Positions 63,709-64,000 of a DNA stretch of 64,000 nucleotides are shown here, in pieces. Within the stretch, counting starts at the first letter, position 1; the number at the start of each line of letters is the position of its first letter. The position numbers were made by a program, and so were the translations under genes. Under the pieces are notes generated by a model. It did no database searches. It saw nothing but the letters and a program-made list of their open reading frames with translations, and was not told the DNA's origin. Source of the DNA: Selenomonadaceae bacterium (lineage in GTDB: Bacteria > Bacillota > Negativicutes > Selenomonadales > Selenomonadaceae); NCBI GenBank assembly GCA_024698045.1, contig JAILRS010000028.1, forward strand, positions 1 to 64,000, given 5' to 3'.

Positions 63709-64000
63709 ATGACAAAGAAAAGAGAATCACTTATCTCAAAAGTTTTACCGTCAAATACTTCGGTAGGTTTGGCGGCCATTGTCTTGTTGGCTGTTATGTC
63801 GATATTGGGCGTGGTATTCCCGAATGAATTTCAACGAATAACACAACAAATGCGCGACTATATCACATATGGTTTGGGCTGGTATTATCTGCTTTTGGTC
63901 ACGGGCATTGTTTTACTTTGCCTGTTTTTTATCTTCAGCCCCGGCGGCAATATCAGATTGGGTGATCCCGGTTCAAAGCCCGAACACTCAAAAAAATCTT
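63709..64000 (+). CDS. BCCT family transporter, 5' part only (runs off the window)
   Basis: The first 97 codons match the betaine/carnitine/choline transporter family: the second membrane segment is GLGWYYLLLVTGIVLLC, followed by FSPGGNIRLGDPGSKPEHS, a typical BCCT pattern. ATG 63709 has AAAGGAG at good spacing. The C-terminal membrane core lies beyond the window, so substrate and length are unknown. Confidence 0.88.
   Translation, partial: MTKKRESLISKVLPSNTSVGLAAIVLLAVMSILGVVFPNEFQRITQQMRDYITYGLGWYYLLLVTGIVLLCLFFIFSPGGNIRLGDPGSKPEHSKKS

Overview
The window looks like a chromosomal segment of a diderm Firmicute, most likely a member of the Negativicutes (Selenomonadales/Acidaminococcales/Veillonellales group). 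It mixes hallmark Firmicute genes (rpoE delta subunit next to pyrG, sepF, ylmH, divIVA, XpaC/TelA, many TTG starts with strong AGGAGG-type ribosome binding sites) with a full outer-membrane toolkit (BamA, TamB, MlaEFD, TolC, KDO synthesis, lipid A acyltransferase, Lpt export). I do not assign a genus. Nothing resembles a prophage, an insertion sequence with a transposase, or a CRISPR array. By eye, base composition is even, with no obvious foreign island.

Layout. 1-2.5 kb, minus strand: sorbitol PTS operon (SorC-type regulator, srlM, srlA, srlE cut by the window edge). 2.8-3.5 kb: lytic transglycosylase. 3.6-15.8 kb, plus strand: an envelope cluster mlaE-mlaF-mlaD, an HlyD-type lipoprotein, tolC, tamB, bamA. 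15.8-25.3 kb: diguanylate cyclase, cmk-plsC, two unknown genes, carD, sstT, a lone siderophore-type ABC ATPase, pyrG and rpoE. 25.4-33.7 kb: L,D-transpeptidase, argS, tRNA-Leu, plsY, a secreted unknown, xpaC-telA and a PASTA-type penicillin-binding protein. 34.6-38.8 kb, minus strand: glucose-type PTS EIICBA with a long leader, a NYN-LOTUS putative RNase and a small partner gene. 39-42.6 kb: obgE, rlmN, ctpA. 42.8-51.1 kb: LPS cluster kdsB-kdsA-kdsD-kdsC-lpxL-lptC-lptA-lptB-lptF. 51.6-54 kb: fmt-ruvB and four tRNAs (Lys, Glu, Asp, Phe). 54-57 kb: maf, an unknown gene and an alanine/sodium symporter. 57.2-62 kb: yggS-sepF-ylmH-DUF697-divIVA-lspA-rluD. 62-64 kb: lactate permease and the start of a BCCT transporter.

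The genes fit a common theme: building the outer membrane (BamA, TamB), moving phospholipid across the envelope (MlaEFD, with MlaD carrying its own predicted outer-membrane barrel), and making and exporting KDO-lipid A (kds, lpxL, lpt).

The least explained feature is a family of intergenic repeats about 200-400 bp long, built from several different palindromes. It occurs at four loci (2.6, 33.8-34.5, 45.4-45.8 and 51.1-51.5 kb), with a decayed fifth copy lying over the obgE promoter. One copy splits the kds operon, and another is a mosaic of modules in opposite orientations. No protein coding in these repeats could be supported.
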